64,000 nt of DNA. It comes from an uncultured Eubacteriales bacterium. Its GTDB lineage: Bacteria; Bacillota; Clostridia; Oscillospirales; CAG-272. A program made the position numbers and the translations under genes. The notes under the pieces were generated by a model that was given only the letters and a program-made list of their open reading frames with translations, did not search any database and was not told where the DNA came from. Shown in pieces: positions 51,355 through 59,720 of this stretch (within the stretch, counting starts at the first letter, position 1; each line of letters begins with the position of its first letter). The stretch lies in assembly GCA_958414825.1 (NCBI GenBank), contig CATYXQ010000002.1, positions 21,553-85,552 of the forward strand, read 5' to 3'.

Positions 51355-53609
51355 ATGTCCTCCTTCGCCGCCTCGTCCAGACGCTCGTTGCAGGCTTTGA
51401 TTGTTTGCTGCAAAACGTCCTCGCAAAACTGCGGATTGAAATAGAATGTCTGGCGCAGTGCGTAGCCCATGCGCCGCCGCACGACAGGATTTTTTTCGGT
51501 GCAGCCGTACTCGGCGCATTGGTTTACAAAATCGGTGTTGGAAAGCATGGCGCCCGCAAAGATTTCGCGGATCGGCGCGTAGCATTCCTTGCGGATCACG
51601 TCGGCGAGCAGCGTGTTGCGGTCAACCGGCTTGGCTTTCGGTTTGTCTCCTTTAAGCGTCGTCTTGCCGCTCAGACGGACGTCGGCGCTGCTTGCGCCTA
51701 CATAGACCGTGTATTCGCCGTCCGGCAGAATATAGCGCTGCTCGTCTGTGCTGTAATAGGTGAGCGGACGCTTTGCAAGCTCGATTTCCACGGTTTTCGC
51801 TTCGCCCGCGCGCAAAAACAGCTTTTGGAAGCCGCAGAGTACCTTGAGGGGCAGGGAGAGCGCGGGCGCGTTTTTGCCCGCATAGACCTGAACGGTTTCA
51901 AAGCCGTCCCGGCCGCCGGTGTTTTCCACGGTAAAACGCACGGTGGAACCGGATATAGAGAGGTCGCTGTAGGTAAAGGAAGTATAGGACAGACCGTGGC
52001 CGAACGGATAGCGAACCGCAAGGTTTCGTTTGTCATAGTACCGGTATCCGATGTAGACGTCCTCCGCGTAGCTGCACTCGTCTCCGTCGCCGGGAAAATT
52101 CAGGAAAGCGGGGGTGTCCGCGAGGGCTGTGGGAAATGTTTCCGCTAACTTTCCGGAGGGGTTCTGTTCGCCGAATACAAGCTCGGAGAGCGCCTCGGCC
52201 GCCGCGTCGCCGCAGAGATAGGTCAAGAGAAGCGCGCGCGCCGAATCGGCAAACGGAAGCTCAACCGGCGCGCCGCAGGTCAGAATGACCGCGCAGTCGG
52301 GCACGGCCGCCGATACCGCTTCAAAGCATTTCAATTGTTCGTCAGGCAGACGCATGTGTTTTCGGTCGGCGCCCTCCGCCTCAAAGGATTCGGGCAGGCC
52401 GAGGAAGAGCAGCGCGCGTCCGCAGCGTTTTGCCGCCTCCACAGCCGCCGCGTCGCCGTCCTCAAAGGAAACATAGGTCACTGGCGCGCCGTTTTTCGCT
52501 TCAATTGCGGCCAGCGCGTCGTTTTTCGGACTGCCGACTACCTTGCTTGAACCGCTGCCCTGTACGCGGATGGCTTTGGCCTCTCCGATAACGGCAAGGG
52601 GCGCGCCCTTGGCAAGCGGCAGCATACCGTCGTTTTTCAGCAGCACCATACATTCCCGCGCGCAGCGCAGGGCGGCCTCGTAGTTCTTTCCCGCGTCTCG
52701 CGGCGCACCGGGCTTTTCTCTTTTGTATTTCAAAATAAAGTGCAGAATCCGGCGCACGGCGGCATCCAGCGTCTCTTCCGGAATGCGTCCCGCTTTGACG
52801 GCCTTGAGAATCTCCGCTTTTCCGTTGCCATGACTGTCCGGCATTTCGAGATCCAGCCCCGCAAGCAGGGAGACAACGCGGTCATTTACGGCCTCCCAGT
52901 CGCTGACAACAATGCCGTCATACTCCCATTCGTCGCGCAGAATGTCGGTCAGCAGCCATTTTGCCTCGGGCGCGTGCGTGCCGTTGATGCGGTTGTAGGC
53001 TTCCATCACCGCGGCGGGCCTGGCTTCTTTTATAGCAAGCTCAAACGCGGGCAGGTAAATCTCGTGCAGCGCCCGTTCGCTCAGGTTGGCGGAAACGGTA
53101 AAGCGCCGGGTCTCCTGATTGTTGCAGGCAAAATGTTTGATACAGCTTCCCACGCCCCGCTTTTGCATCGCCTGTATGTAGGCCGAGGCAAGTTTCCCGG
53201 CAAGGTACGGATCTTCCGAAAAATATTCAAAGTTCCGTCCGCAAAGCGGAGAGCGCTTCATATTGACGCCGGGGCCGAGCACGAGGGAAACATTCTCGGC
53301 TTCCGCTTCGGCTGCGATTGTGTCGGCCGCCGCCGCTATTACGTCCGGATTCCAGGACGAGGCCAGCGCGGACGCGGTAGGGAGACAGGTGGCGGGTACG
53401 CGGACAGTCTTGCCGTCCTCCTCTGCAACCTTGCGCAGCCCGTGCGGTCCGTCGGTCATCATTACGGAATCAAGTCCCAGCCGTTCCACCGCTTGGGTAT
53501 GCCAAAGCCCCTTGCCGCCGCAGAGCGCGGCTTTTTCTTCGAGCGTCAGCTCGGAAAGCAGCTTTTCTATACGGCAGTCCAGGCTGTCGTTGCTTTTACA
53601 GGTGTTCAT
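51351..53609 (-). CDS. Glycoside hydrolase family 3 beta-glycosidase
   Basis: A 752-residue enzyme without signal peptide, so cytoplasmic. The N-terminal barrel has MTDGPHGLRK, KHF at 159-161 and nucleophile Asp237 in VVSDWEA. The C-terminal alpha/beta sandwich has GSGSSKVVGSP and the acid/base region. A fibronectin-III-like domain follows (YPFGHGLSYTSFTYSDL, VQVYAGKNAPALSLPLKVLCGFQK), with an unusual helical extension to the end. It would remove terminal beta-linked glucose or xylose from oligosaccharides. It is the first gene of the operon; GAGGAG precedes the ATG at 53609, and the GTG 10 codons earlier is less likely. Confidence 0.93.
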   Translation of the reverse strand: MNTCKSNDSLDCRIEKLLSELTLEEKAALCGGKGLWHTQAVERLGLDSVMMTDGPHGLRKVAEEDGKTVRVPATCLPTASALASSWNPDVIAAAADTIAAEAEAENVSLVLGPGVNMKRSPLCGRNFEYFSEDPYLAGKLASAYIQAMQKRGVGSCIKHFACNNQETRRFTVSANLSERALHEIYLPAFELAIKEARPAAVMEAYNRINGTHAPEAKWLLTDILRDEWEYDGIVVSDWEAVNDRVVSLLAGLDLEMPDSHGNGKAEILKAVKAGRIPEETLDAAVRRILHFILKYKREKPGAPRDAGKNYEAALRCARECMVLLKNDGMLPLAKGAPLAVIGEAKAIRVQGSGSSKVVGSPKNDALAAIEAKNGAPVTYVSFEDGDAAAVEAAKRCGRALLFLGLPESFEAEGADRKHMRLPDEQLKCFEAVSAAVPDCAVILTCGAPVELPFADSARALLLTYLCGDAAAEALSELVFGEQNPSGKLAETFPTALADTPAFLNFPGDGDECSYAEDVYIGYRYYDKRNLAVRYPFGHGLSYTSFTYSDLSISGSTVRFTVENTGGRDGFETVQVYAGKNAPALSLPLKVLCGFQKLFLRAGEAKTVEIELAKRPLTYYSTDEQRYILPDGEYTVYVGASSADVRLSGKTTLKGDKPKAKPVDRNTLLADVIRKECYAPIREIFAGAMLSNTDFVNQCAEYGCTEKNPVVRRRMGYALRQTFYFNPQFCEDVLQQTIKACNERLDEAAKEDI

Positions 53610-53640
53610 TTGATAACTCCTCAGAAACGTTTTTTTCACT

Positions 53641-53672
53641 TTACATTATAGAGCAACTATGTTATAATGCAA
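53641..53672. promoter_or_regulatory. Overlapping divergent promoters, GH3 operon and AraC gene
   Basis: Minus strand: TTGCAT (53667-53672), 16-base spacer, TATAAT (53645-53650). Plus strand: TTACAT (53641-53646), 16-base spacer, TATAAT (53663-53668). The two promoters occupy the same 32 bases on opposite strands, so polymerase can use only one at a time, and the AraC protein could choose between them. Confidence 0.7.
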
Positions 53673-53753
53673 GACAACCGGACAACAAAAAGTAGCCAAA
53701 AATCATGATTTTTATTTTGATTTAGCAGATTTGATAAAAAGGGCGGTGGTTTT

Positions 53754-54593
53754 TTGGGCATTGCATACGAAGATCGGGTTAATACCCTGATCCTCTGGCG
53801 GCGGAGCACGCTTGTTTTTCTTCCGCATTTTCATGACAGCGCCGAAATTGTCTGTATGCTCCGCGGCAGTGTTCATGCGGTGATCGACGGCAGGGAGTAC
53901 GAGCTTCATGCGGGGGATTTCAGCGTGGCGCTGCCGAACGTGATTCATTCCTATTATAAAGAGGAAAACGTGGACGCCTATCTGATGATCGTTCCCCGGC
54001 GTTATCTTTCGGCCTACGATTCGCTGATTCGCACGCATTCGCCGTGCACCGCCGCATTTCATCAGACTGACGGGCGCGCGCTCACCGATCTTGTTGAAAA
54101 AATCATTGCCTGCAACAAAACGGTTCATCCCTATCGCAGGCAAATGCTGTACGGATATTTTTCCGTATTTTTCGGGATGCTGTTCGCGCGTACCGGCATG
54201 GAGGAAAACAGGCGAACGCCGCCCGAAACCGAGCGGCGCATCATTGCGTATTGTTTAGAACATTTCAGAACCGATCTCGGCCTTGACCTTTTGGCCGAGG
54301 AATTGAATATCAGCCGGAATCATATCTCCTATATTTTTTCCTCAAAGCTGAAAATCAGCCTGCCGGACTTTCTCGGCTCGCTTCGGATTGCGGAGGCCAA
54401 ACGGCTGATCGAGGAGGGACGCAGTATGACGGACGCCGCGCTGGAGGCCGGTTTTTCGTCCATCCGCACGTTTAACCGCCGCTTTCTGGCCGAGACCGGC
54501 CAGACGCCGCGCGCTTACGCTCAAAACGTGCAGGACGGAAAGGGCTTGTCCGGTACGCGATCGGAGGATTTAAAATTGCCCGGACATCCATAA
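53754..54593 (+). CDS. AraC-family transcriptional regulator
   Basis: A 279-residue regulator with a TTG start after AGGGCGGTGG. The N-terminal cupin domain senses ligand (FLPHFHDSAEIVCMLRGSV, LHAGDFSVALPNVIHSYY). The C-terminal double helix-turn-helix (LDLLAEELNISRNHISYIF and MTDAALEAGFSSIRTFNRRF) binds DNA. It is divergent from the GH3-SBP-GH43 operon and shares an overlapping promoter region with it, which makes it the likely sugar-responsive switch for that operon. A hairpin and a terminator follow. Confidence 0.9.
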   Translation: MGIAYEDRVNTLILWRRSTLVFLPHFHDSAEIVCMLRGSVHAVIDGREYELHAGDFSVALPNVIHSYYKEENVDAYLMIVPRRYLSAYDSLIRTHSPCTAAFHQTDGRALTDLVEKIIACNKTVHPYRRQMLYGYFSVFFGMLFARTGMEENRRTPPETERRIIAYCLEHFRTDLGLDLLAEELNISRNHISYIFSSKLKISLPDFLGSLRIAEAKRLIEEGRSMTDAALEAGFSSIRTFNRRFLAETGQTPRAYAQNVQDGKGLSGTRSEDLKLPGHP

Positions 54594-54641
54594 TAGACGT
54601 CCGGGCAGAAAAAGCATTTCGGATTGTCAAAGTATCTCCAG

Positions 54642-54667
54642 AGAGGCAAGCGTTGGCTTGCCTCTTT
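54642..54667. terminator. Terminator between AraC gene and DUF4097 gene
   Basis: 10-bp stem AGAGGCAAGC with complement, GTTG loop, then TT and A-rich sequence. It works for both convergent genes. Confidence 0.8.
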
Positions 54668-54673
54668 AAAAAT

Positions 54674-55615
54674 TCAGTCCGCAAAGGTAAAATCAATATC
54701 CCCGGTTGAGGTTTTGGCATACAGCGTTTTTTCACCGTTTCCGAAATTTTTCGGCAGATTGCTCTCTCCGGTCGAGGTCTGGCATTGAATGGTGAATTCC
54801 GCGCTTTGGTTTTCAAGGCTGCAATGGACGTCGCCGGTCGTCGCGACGGCTTCTATCCTGCGTCCGACGGTGATTTGCTCGGCGGTGATTTCTCCGGTCG
54901 TGGTTTTGAAATCGATTTCGTCTGCGGATGCATTCAGGATATGAAGCTCGCCCGTTGTGGCCGAGGCCTCTAAATTTTGCGCGCATTTGACCGCCTCAAG
55001 GCGGATTTCTCCGGTTGAGGCGCGGAACGCAGCGCGTTTTGAGCGAACGTCCTTCACATGGACGGTACCGGTCGAAACCTTAACCGTCGTTTCGCCTGAA
55101 ACGGTCAGCTGCTCCAGGCGAACCGTACCGGTGGAGGCTTTGATTTGCAGATCGCCGGTCAGATCAAGGCCGCGAATCTCAATTTTGCCGGTAGAAGAGG
55201 AAAGCGTAAGCGATCCGGAAAAGTTTTCCGGGATCCCGATTTTCGCCGGGCGGAAGCTGTTGTCCGAAAAGGAAATGCCGATCAGATTCATGTTGCGGCT
55301 CGAACGGCGAAAGGAGAGCGCGCCGTCTGTACAGTCGGCAAGATAATATGGATTTTCAGTGTCGTCGTAGTAGCATAGGGTGATCTCGCTCCCCTGCGTC
55401 CGATAGACCTGTAAATCCGTCACAGCAAGATCGGTTTCGATCATATGGACGGTGCCGGGATAGCTTTGGTTGACCTCGGTGAGCGCAGACGCGTCAAATC
55501 CGACGTTAAAAGCGGACAGCTTGCCGTCGGCAAGGATAAAAGCGCCCGCGAGGATAAACAGACCGCAGAGTAGCATAACTGCGGCGATCAGAATGAATTT
55601 TACAGTAGACGACAT
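54674..55615 (-). CDS. DUF4097-family beta-strand repeat protein
   Basis: A 313-residue protein with one N-terminal membrane helix (residues 6-28). The body is a ladder of short repeats with the signature STG/TTG turns (SSSTGKIEIRGL, ASTGTVRLEQL, STGTVHVKDV, ASTGEIRLEAV, TTTGEITAEQI, TTGDVHCSLE, TSTGDIDFTFAD). This matches DUF4097 beta-helix proteins attached to the membrane. The function is unknown; in Firmicutes these follow PadR and DUF1700 genes and have been linked by inference to envelope stress. It starts 6 bases after the DUF1700 stop. Confidence 0.88.
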   Translation of the reverse strand: MSSTVKFILIAAVMLLCGLFILAGAFILADGKLSAFNVGFDASALTEVNQSYPGTVHMIETDLAVTDLQVYRTQGSEITLCYYDDTENPYYLADCTDGALSFRRSSRNMNLIGISFSDNSFRPAKIGIPENFSGSLTLSSSTGKIEIRGLDLTGDLQIKASTGTVRLEQLTVSGETTVKVSTGTVHVKDVRSKRAAFRASTGEIRLEAVKCAQNLEASATTGELHILNASADEIDFKTTTGEITAEQITVGRRIEAVATTGDVHCSLENQSAEFTIQCQTSTGESNLPKNFGNGEKTLYAKTSTGDIDFTFAD

Positions 55616-55621
55616 TATTTT

Positions 55622-56309
55622 TCACCTCACAGATTTCGTATGAAAAAGCGAACAAAATCGGGAAAAGGAGTGCGCGGTTCCGCGCGCGGCAACTCGGGTC
55701 AGCCCGCGCGCGCCGAGAAACGCGAATATGGAGAGCGCGGCGAGCGTGAGCGCGGCGCCGATGTAGAACAAGCCCGCGGCGGCGCCGTTTGTCAGGAATC
55801 CGATGACGACGGCTGCGACGCAGACGGCGCCGGATAGCGCAAACGAGGCAAATACGCACCAGAGCGAAATCAGAACCGACCAGATGACGATATATACGGA
55901 AAACAGCAGCAAAACGGCGGTCAGCAACAGAGGAAACCAAAGCGGAAATCCGAGGATCAAAAGCAGCGTGCGCATGGCGACCGGGGATTTTTCCGCCTGT
56001 TTTCCGTCTTTTTCGGCGCTGCCGGTTTTTGTATTGCCGGCGTCCGCAGACTGTGCGCAGGCGCTTTGACCGAACGTTTCGCTATCCGCATTTGCTTGTG
56101 ATTTCGGCGCGTCTGTGCGCGCCGCGCGAAGCTGCTCCGCTGCAAGGAACGGACTGCCGAGCGCGCCGACGGCGCTTTCCTCGTCCATGCCGTCCTCCAT
56201 GCGCTCGTCGATCATTTCGGCATAATATTCGACCGACGCTCGGCGTTCGCTTTCGTCCATGCCGTCGAGACAGGTTTTCAGGGCTTCCAAAAATTCAGTT
56301 TTTTTTCAT
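55622..56309 (-). CDS. DUF1700-family membrane protein, frame broken at an A8 run
   Basis: The natural start is ATG at 56309 with GAGGAA 9 bases upstream, but eight A follow (56299-56306) and the frame runs into TGA after four codons. With one A fewer it reads MKKTEFLEALKTCLDGMDES, which is the typical DUF1700 opening, and continues to 55622. Without the slip, translation could only begin at TTG 56290, seven codons on, lacking a ribosome site. The rest is about 60 helical residues (EYYAEMIDERMEDGMDEESA), a linker, then four or so membrane helices from residue 110. It overlaps padR by 32 bases. Function unknown. Explanations: sequencing error, recent mutation or transcriptional slippage. Confidence 0.8.
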
Positions 56310-56622
56310 ATTTATCAAATTCCTCTTTGATGTATTCATACGTCTGTGAGATCGTCTCCCAGTCGCGGAGAAATTCGCCAATGCGCGCGCGTCCCGCGTC
56401 CGTGATGCGGTAGTATTTCCGCAGCCGTCCGCCATGCTCGATCGAATACGCCGTGAGCGCGCCCGCGCTCTCCAGCCGCCGCAGAATCGGGTAAAGCGTG
56501 GACTCGGTCATTTCGACGCGCCCGGACAGCTTGCGAATGATCTTATATCCGTAGGAATCCTCCTCGAGGAGTACGGCGAGCACACAGCCTTCCAGAAAAC
56601 CGCGCTTCATCTGTACGTCCAT
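56278..56622 (-). CDS. PadR-family transcriptional regulator
   Basis: A 114-residue regulator: MDVQMKRGFLEGCVLAVLL, then a winged helix (DSYGYKIIRKLSGRVEMTESTLYPILRRLE, quoted in two parts: DSYGYKIIRKL and ESTLYPILRRLE), the wing RKYYRITDAG, and a short C-terminal helix for dimer formation. The ATG at 56622 has AAAGGAAC upstream; the longer open frame is in the leader. It heads the PadR-DUF1700-DUF4097 operon and is probably autoregulated through the palindrome at 56815-56841 inside its promoter. Confidence 0.92.
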   Translation of the reverse strand: MDVQMKRGFLEGCVLAVLLEEDSYGYKIIRKLSGRVEMTESTLYPILRRLESAGALTAYSIEHGGRLRKYYRITDAGRARIGEFLRDWETISQTYEYIKEEFDKYEKKLNFWKP

Positions 56623-56814
56623 TTTCGTTCCTTTCTTTGCGTGTCTTCCGAAAGAAATGACGGCCTTGCGGCAGTTTGCGTCTGTTTGCGCCGCCCCATG
56701 CCCGCAAACGCCCCATGGCGGATTATTTGCGTCGCCTGTCGGGTTTGCGTTTTTGCACATCGGGGCGCGCTCACACGCCTGCGCGCGTTTTTTGCCCGTC
56801 ATTTCCCGTATTTG

Positions 56815-56848
56815 ATAATACTATACTAAGCATAGTATTATGTGTCAA
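56815..56848 (-). promoter_or_regulatory. padR promoter with palindromic operator
   Basis: Minus strand TTGACA (56843-56848), 17-base spacer, TATAGT (56820-56825). Over it lies a 10-7-10 inverted repeat ATAATACTAT and ATAGTATTAT (56815-56841), and within it a 6-4-6 palindrome ATACTA-AGCA-TAGTAT (56823-56838). This fits an autorepressor site. The leader to the padR ATG is about 190 bases. Confidence 0.75.
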
Positions 56849-56859
56849 TAGGTATTTGA

Positions 56860-56889
56860 AAAAAAATCCGCCCGCAGGCGGATTTTTTT
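56860..56889. terminator. Terminator of the XRE gene
   Basis: AAAAAAATCCGCC with complement, 4-base loop, T-run on the minus strand. It directly precedes the padR promoter and insulates the two units. Confidence 0.9.
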
Positions 56890-57851
56890 CAGTCGTTGTT
56901 TTTTTGTTCAAACAGGACGCCGATAATTCCGGAAGCAAACCCGGAAAAGACAAAGATAATCCAGCCCGGATGCCAGAGGTTAAAGACGAATCCCATCACG
57001 AGATACGCCGTTACCGTGACCATCCAGAGAATCGATTGAATGGCGTCGGCGGTTTTATTTTGCGCCGCCGGGGTTTTGTTTTCATATTTTGAAAGGCGAA
57101 TCGAGAAATTGATGATTAGCCCCACGCAGACGGCCAGTATACCCATAAAAACGGCGACCGGCCAGACCGGCTCGCCGCCGGCCGGCGTCTCATCGTGCGC
57201 ATAGACAAGACAGACAAGGAGAATGCCGAGCAGGATTCCGACAACAGCGCCGGACAGAACGGCGGCAAAGCGCCGGGTATCGGCCTGTTTTTCTTCTCTT
57301 GTATAAAGGAGAACAAAATTTTGGTTTTCGGGGCGCTCCATAAAATTTGCATGTGTAACGCCGCTGTAAATATACAGCGCGACGGCGGCGCTCAGCGCGA
57401 GGAAGAACGCACAGAGTCCCGCAGGCTCCGCCTGCATTTCTCCGGCGAGCAGAATCAGAGCGGAGATTCCGAAAAGAATCAGCGCAGTAGCGAACGCGAT
57501 ACAAAAGGCGAAGCGGTGAATGAACGCCGTAATTTCCGCTTTGTCCCCGCGGCAGATTGGAGGCGTTTTCTGCGCATCGGAACTGTCCGGCGCAGACGGG
57601 GAAGACTCGGATTCGTCGGCGGCCCGTGCCGCGCCGGACGAACCGGACGCGCCGTTTTCGGCGCGGATCAAATCGTCCGCCGAACATCCGAAATAGTCGG
57701 AGATGGCGCGCAGATTTTCAATATTCGGAGAGGAAATATCCGCTTCCCAGGTGTAGATGGTTTGGCGGGAAACGCCGAGCGCCGCGCCGAACTCCTCTTG
57801 GGAAAGTCCGCGCTGTTTGCGCCGCGCCGCGAGATTGGTGCCAAAGCTCAT
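56889..57851 (-). CDS. Membrane-bound XRE-family regulator
   Basis: A 320-residue protein. Residues 5-60 are an XRE helix-turn-helix (LAARRKQRGLSQEEFGAALG, VSRQTIYTWE, PNIENLRAISDYFG). A Ser/Ala/Asp-rich linker (65-100) follows, then about six membrane helices in residues 110-320. Such hybrids place a DNA-binding domain on a membrane sensor; ligand and targets are unknown. AGGGAGG precedes the ATG, with a weak promoter upstream (TAGACT-17-TATGAT, minus strand, near 57942). The last bases overlap the terminator stem. Confidence 0.85.
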   Translation of the reverse strand: MSFGTNLAARRKQRGLSQEEFGAALGVSRQTIYTWEADISSPNIENLRAISDYFGCSADDLIRAENGASGSSGAARAADESESSPSAPDSSDAQKTPPICRGDKAEITAFIHRFAFCIAFATALILFGISALILLAGEMQAEPAGLCAFFLALSAAVALYIYSGVTHANFMERPENQNFVLLYTREEKQADTRRFAAVLSGAVVGILLGILLVCLVYAHDETPAGGEPVWPVAVFMGILAVCVGLIINFSIRLSKYENKTPAAQNKTADAIQSILWMVTVTAYLVMGFVFNLWHPGWIIFVFSGFASGIIGVLFEQKNND

Positions 57852-58095
57852 AAATCAGCCTCCCTTTGTCTTATCGGTATATTTTTGTATCGGAACGGAA
57901 AACATTTTTTGGATTTTGCGCGCCTTGGGAACCGCTGTGTTTATCATACACAATTCCGATGTAAAAGTCTACAAGGAAACGTTTAAAATGATGTAAAGAA
58001 GTCCTTACATTTGCGAAAAAACAGTCAACTGCGGTTTGCAAGCCGCCAAATGCAGGTATCGGGGCTGCGATTTGTCTTTGAAGCGAAAAAGAAAA

Positions 58096-58127
58096 CATCC
58101 GCTGTATGCAAATCCATACAGCGGATG
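58096..58127 (-). terminator. ackA terminator
   Basis: 13-bp perfect stem (58096-58108 and 58115-58127), 6-base loop. On the minus strand it is followed by TTTTCTTTTT (58086-58095). Confidence 0.9.
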
Positions 58128-58164
58128 AGAGACGGTTTCAAAGCTTTGATTTTCGGACGGTCGG

Positions 58165-59376
58165 TTACAGTGCACGGACGATGCGCTCGGTATCCGAAGC
58201 GATCACCAGTTCCTCGTTGGTGGGGATCATATAGACCTTTACGCGGGATTCCGGTTTTGTCAGACAAGAAGTCTTCAGCGGGCGGGGGAGGTTTTTGTTG
58301 ATCTGCGTGTCGAAGTCGATTCCCAGCCAGCTAAGAGAGCAGCATACCCGCTCGCGGAGCATGGCGTCGTTTTCGCCGATGCCCGCAGTGAAAACAACTG
58401 CGTCAAGGCCGCCCATGGCCGCCGCGTACGCGCCTATGTATTTTTTGATCTGATAGACCAGAATGTCGAGCGCGAGTCTCGCGTGGTCGTTGCCCTGGCT
58501 TGCCGCGCCCGAAACGTCGCGGCAGTCGGAGGATACGCCGGACACGCCGAGAAATCCGCATTTTTTGTTCATGAAAACATTCATTTCATCCGGAGTCATA
58601 CCGGTTTTGTTCATGATATAGGGAACGATAGCGGGATCGATGTCTCCGCAGCGGGTGCCCATTTCCACACCGGCAAGGGGGGTAAAGCCCATCGAGGTAT
58701 CCAGAACGCGGCCGTCTTTTACGGCTGAGATCGAGGAGCCGTTGCCGAGATGGCAGGTGACGATTCTGGTTCCCTCTGCCTTGCCGCCGAGCAGTTTGAC
58801 GCATTCGCCCGCCACATAACGGTGGGAGGTTCCGTGCGCGCCGTAACGGCGGATTGCGTATTTTTCGTACATTTCGTACGGGATTGGATACATATATACA
58901 TAGTCGGGCATGGACGCGGTATGGAACGCGGTGTCAAATACCAAAACCTGGGGAGTGCCGGGCATGGCGGCAAGGCAGCCCTGGATGCCCATGATGTGCG
59001 CGCCCGTGTGCAAAGGCGCAAGGTCGCGGCAAAGTTCAAGTTTTTGCAGTACTTCGTCGGTCAGCAGAACCGATTCGGAGAAGTACGCGCCGCCGTGTAC
59101 GATCCGGTGGCCGACCGCTTCGATTTCATCCATGCTTTTGACGCTTCCGTATTTTTCGCCGGTGAGAATGTCGATAACGATTTTGGTTGCCGTCGTATGA
59201 TCCGGCATTGCGACGTCCTGCTCATAAGAAACGCCGCTTTCCAGATTCTTGTGGCTGATGCGTCCGTCAATGCCGATCCGCTCGCAAAGTCCTTTTGCGC
59301 GCACGGTTCCGGCTTCGGTGTCAAACAACTGATATTTCAGCGAACTGGATCCGGCGTTTACAACGAGTACGTTCAT
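58165..59376 (-). CDS. ackA: Acetate kinase
   Basis: A 403-residue ASKHA enzyme that makes ATP and acetate from acetyl phosphate. It has VLVVNAGSSSLKYQLFD at the start, VGHRIVHGGAYFSES (catalytic-region Arg/His), DTAFHTASMP, RYGAHGTSHRYV and the ATP-binding VTCHLGNGSSISAVKDG, with FTAGIGENDAMLRE near the end. Full length. GGAGGTT precedes the ATG. Phosphate acetyltransferase, its usual partner, is not in the window. With nifJ it gives acetate production from pyruvate with ATP gain. Confidence 0.97.
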   Translation of the reverse strand: MNVLVVNAGSSSLKYQLFDTEAGTVRAKGLCERIGIDGRISHKNLESGVSYEQDVAMPDHTTATKIVIDILTGEKYGSVKSMDEIEAVGHRIVHGGAYFSESVLLTDEVLQKLELCRDLAPLHTGAHIMGIQGCLAAMPGTPQVLVFDTAFHTASMPDYVYMYPIPYEMYEKYAIRRYGAHGTSHRYVAGECVKLLGGKAEGTRIVTCHLGNGSSISAVKDGRVLDTSMGFTPLAGVEMGTRCGDIDPAIVPYIMNKTGMTPDEMNVFMNKKCGFLGVSGVSSDCRDVSGAASQGNDHARLALDILVYQIKKYIGAYAAAMGGLDAVVFTAGIGENDAMLRERVCCSLSWLGIDFDTQINKNLPRPLKTSCLTKPESRVKVYMIPTNEELVIASDTERIVRAL

Positions 59377-59720
59377 TTTCTGTATAACCTCCGAAAAAAT
59401 AACTTAACTCTTTAATTATACACTGATTTTCTTCCGATTTCAAGAAAAAACAGCAAATATTTGAACATCTGCCGAAAAACGTAAAAAATGCGAGACGGCA
59501 AAATACAAATGAACTTTTTTGATTCAGACAGACGCGCGCTGCCGGAGCCGCGCTTTGCAGGCAGGGCGGCGCGCTATACGCGCCCGCACAAAAAATCGGT
59601 TTTTCCGGAGAAAAGCGGACATATGCCCGCCCCGGCGGATTTTGCGGCATACCGCAGATACGGATGCGAAAGCCGGAAAACCGAATTTTTCCACTCGGTT
59701 TTGGCGGAGATTTTTGCGTA
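59377..59720. other. Intergenic region
   Basis: Apart from the ackA promoter (59415-59443) I see nothing: no ribosome-site-backed frame, no repeat and no clear hairpin between 59444 and 59720. Confidence 0.5.
59415..59443 (-). promoter_or_regulatory. ackA promoter
   Basis: Minus strand TTGAAA (59438-59443), 17-base spacer, TATAAT (59415-59420). Confidence 0.85.
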
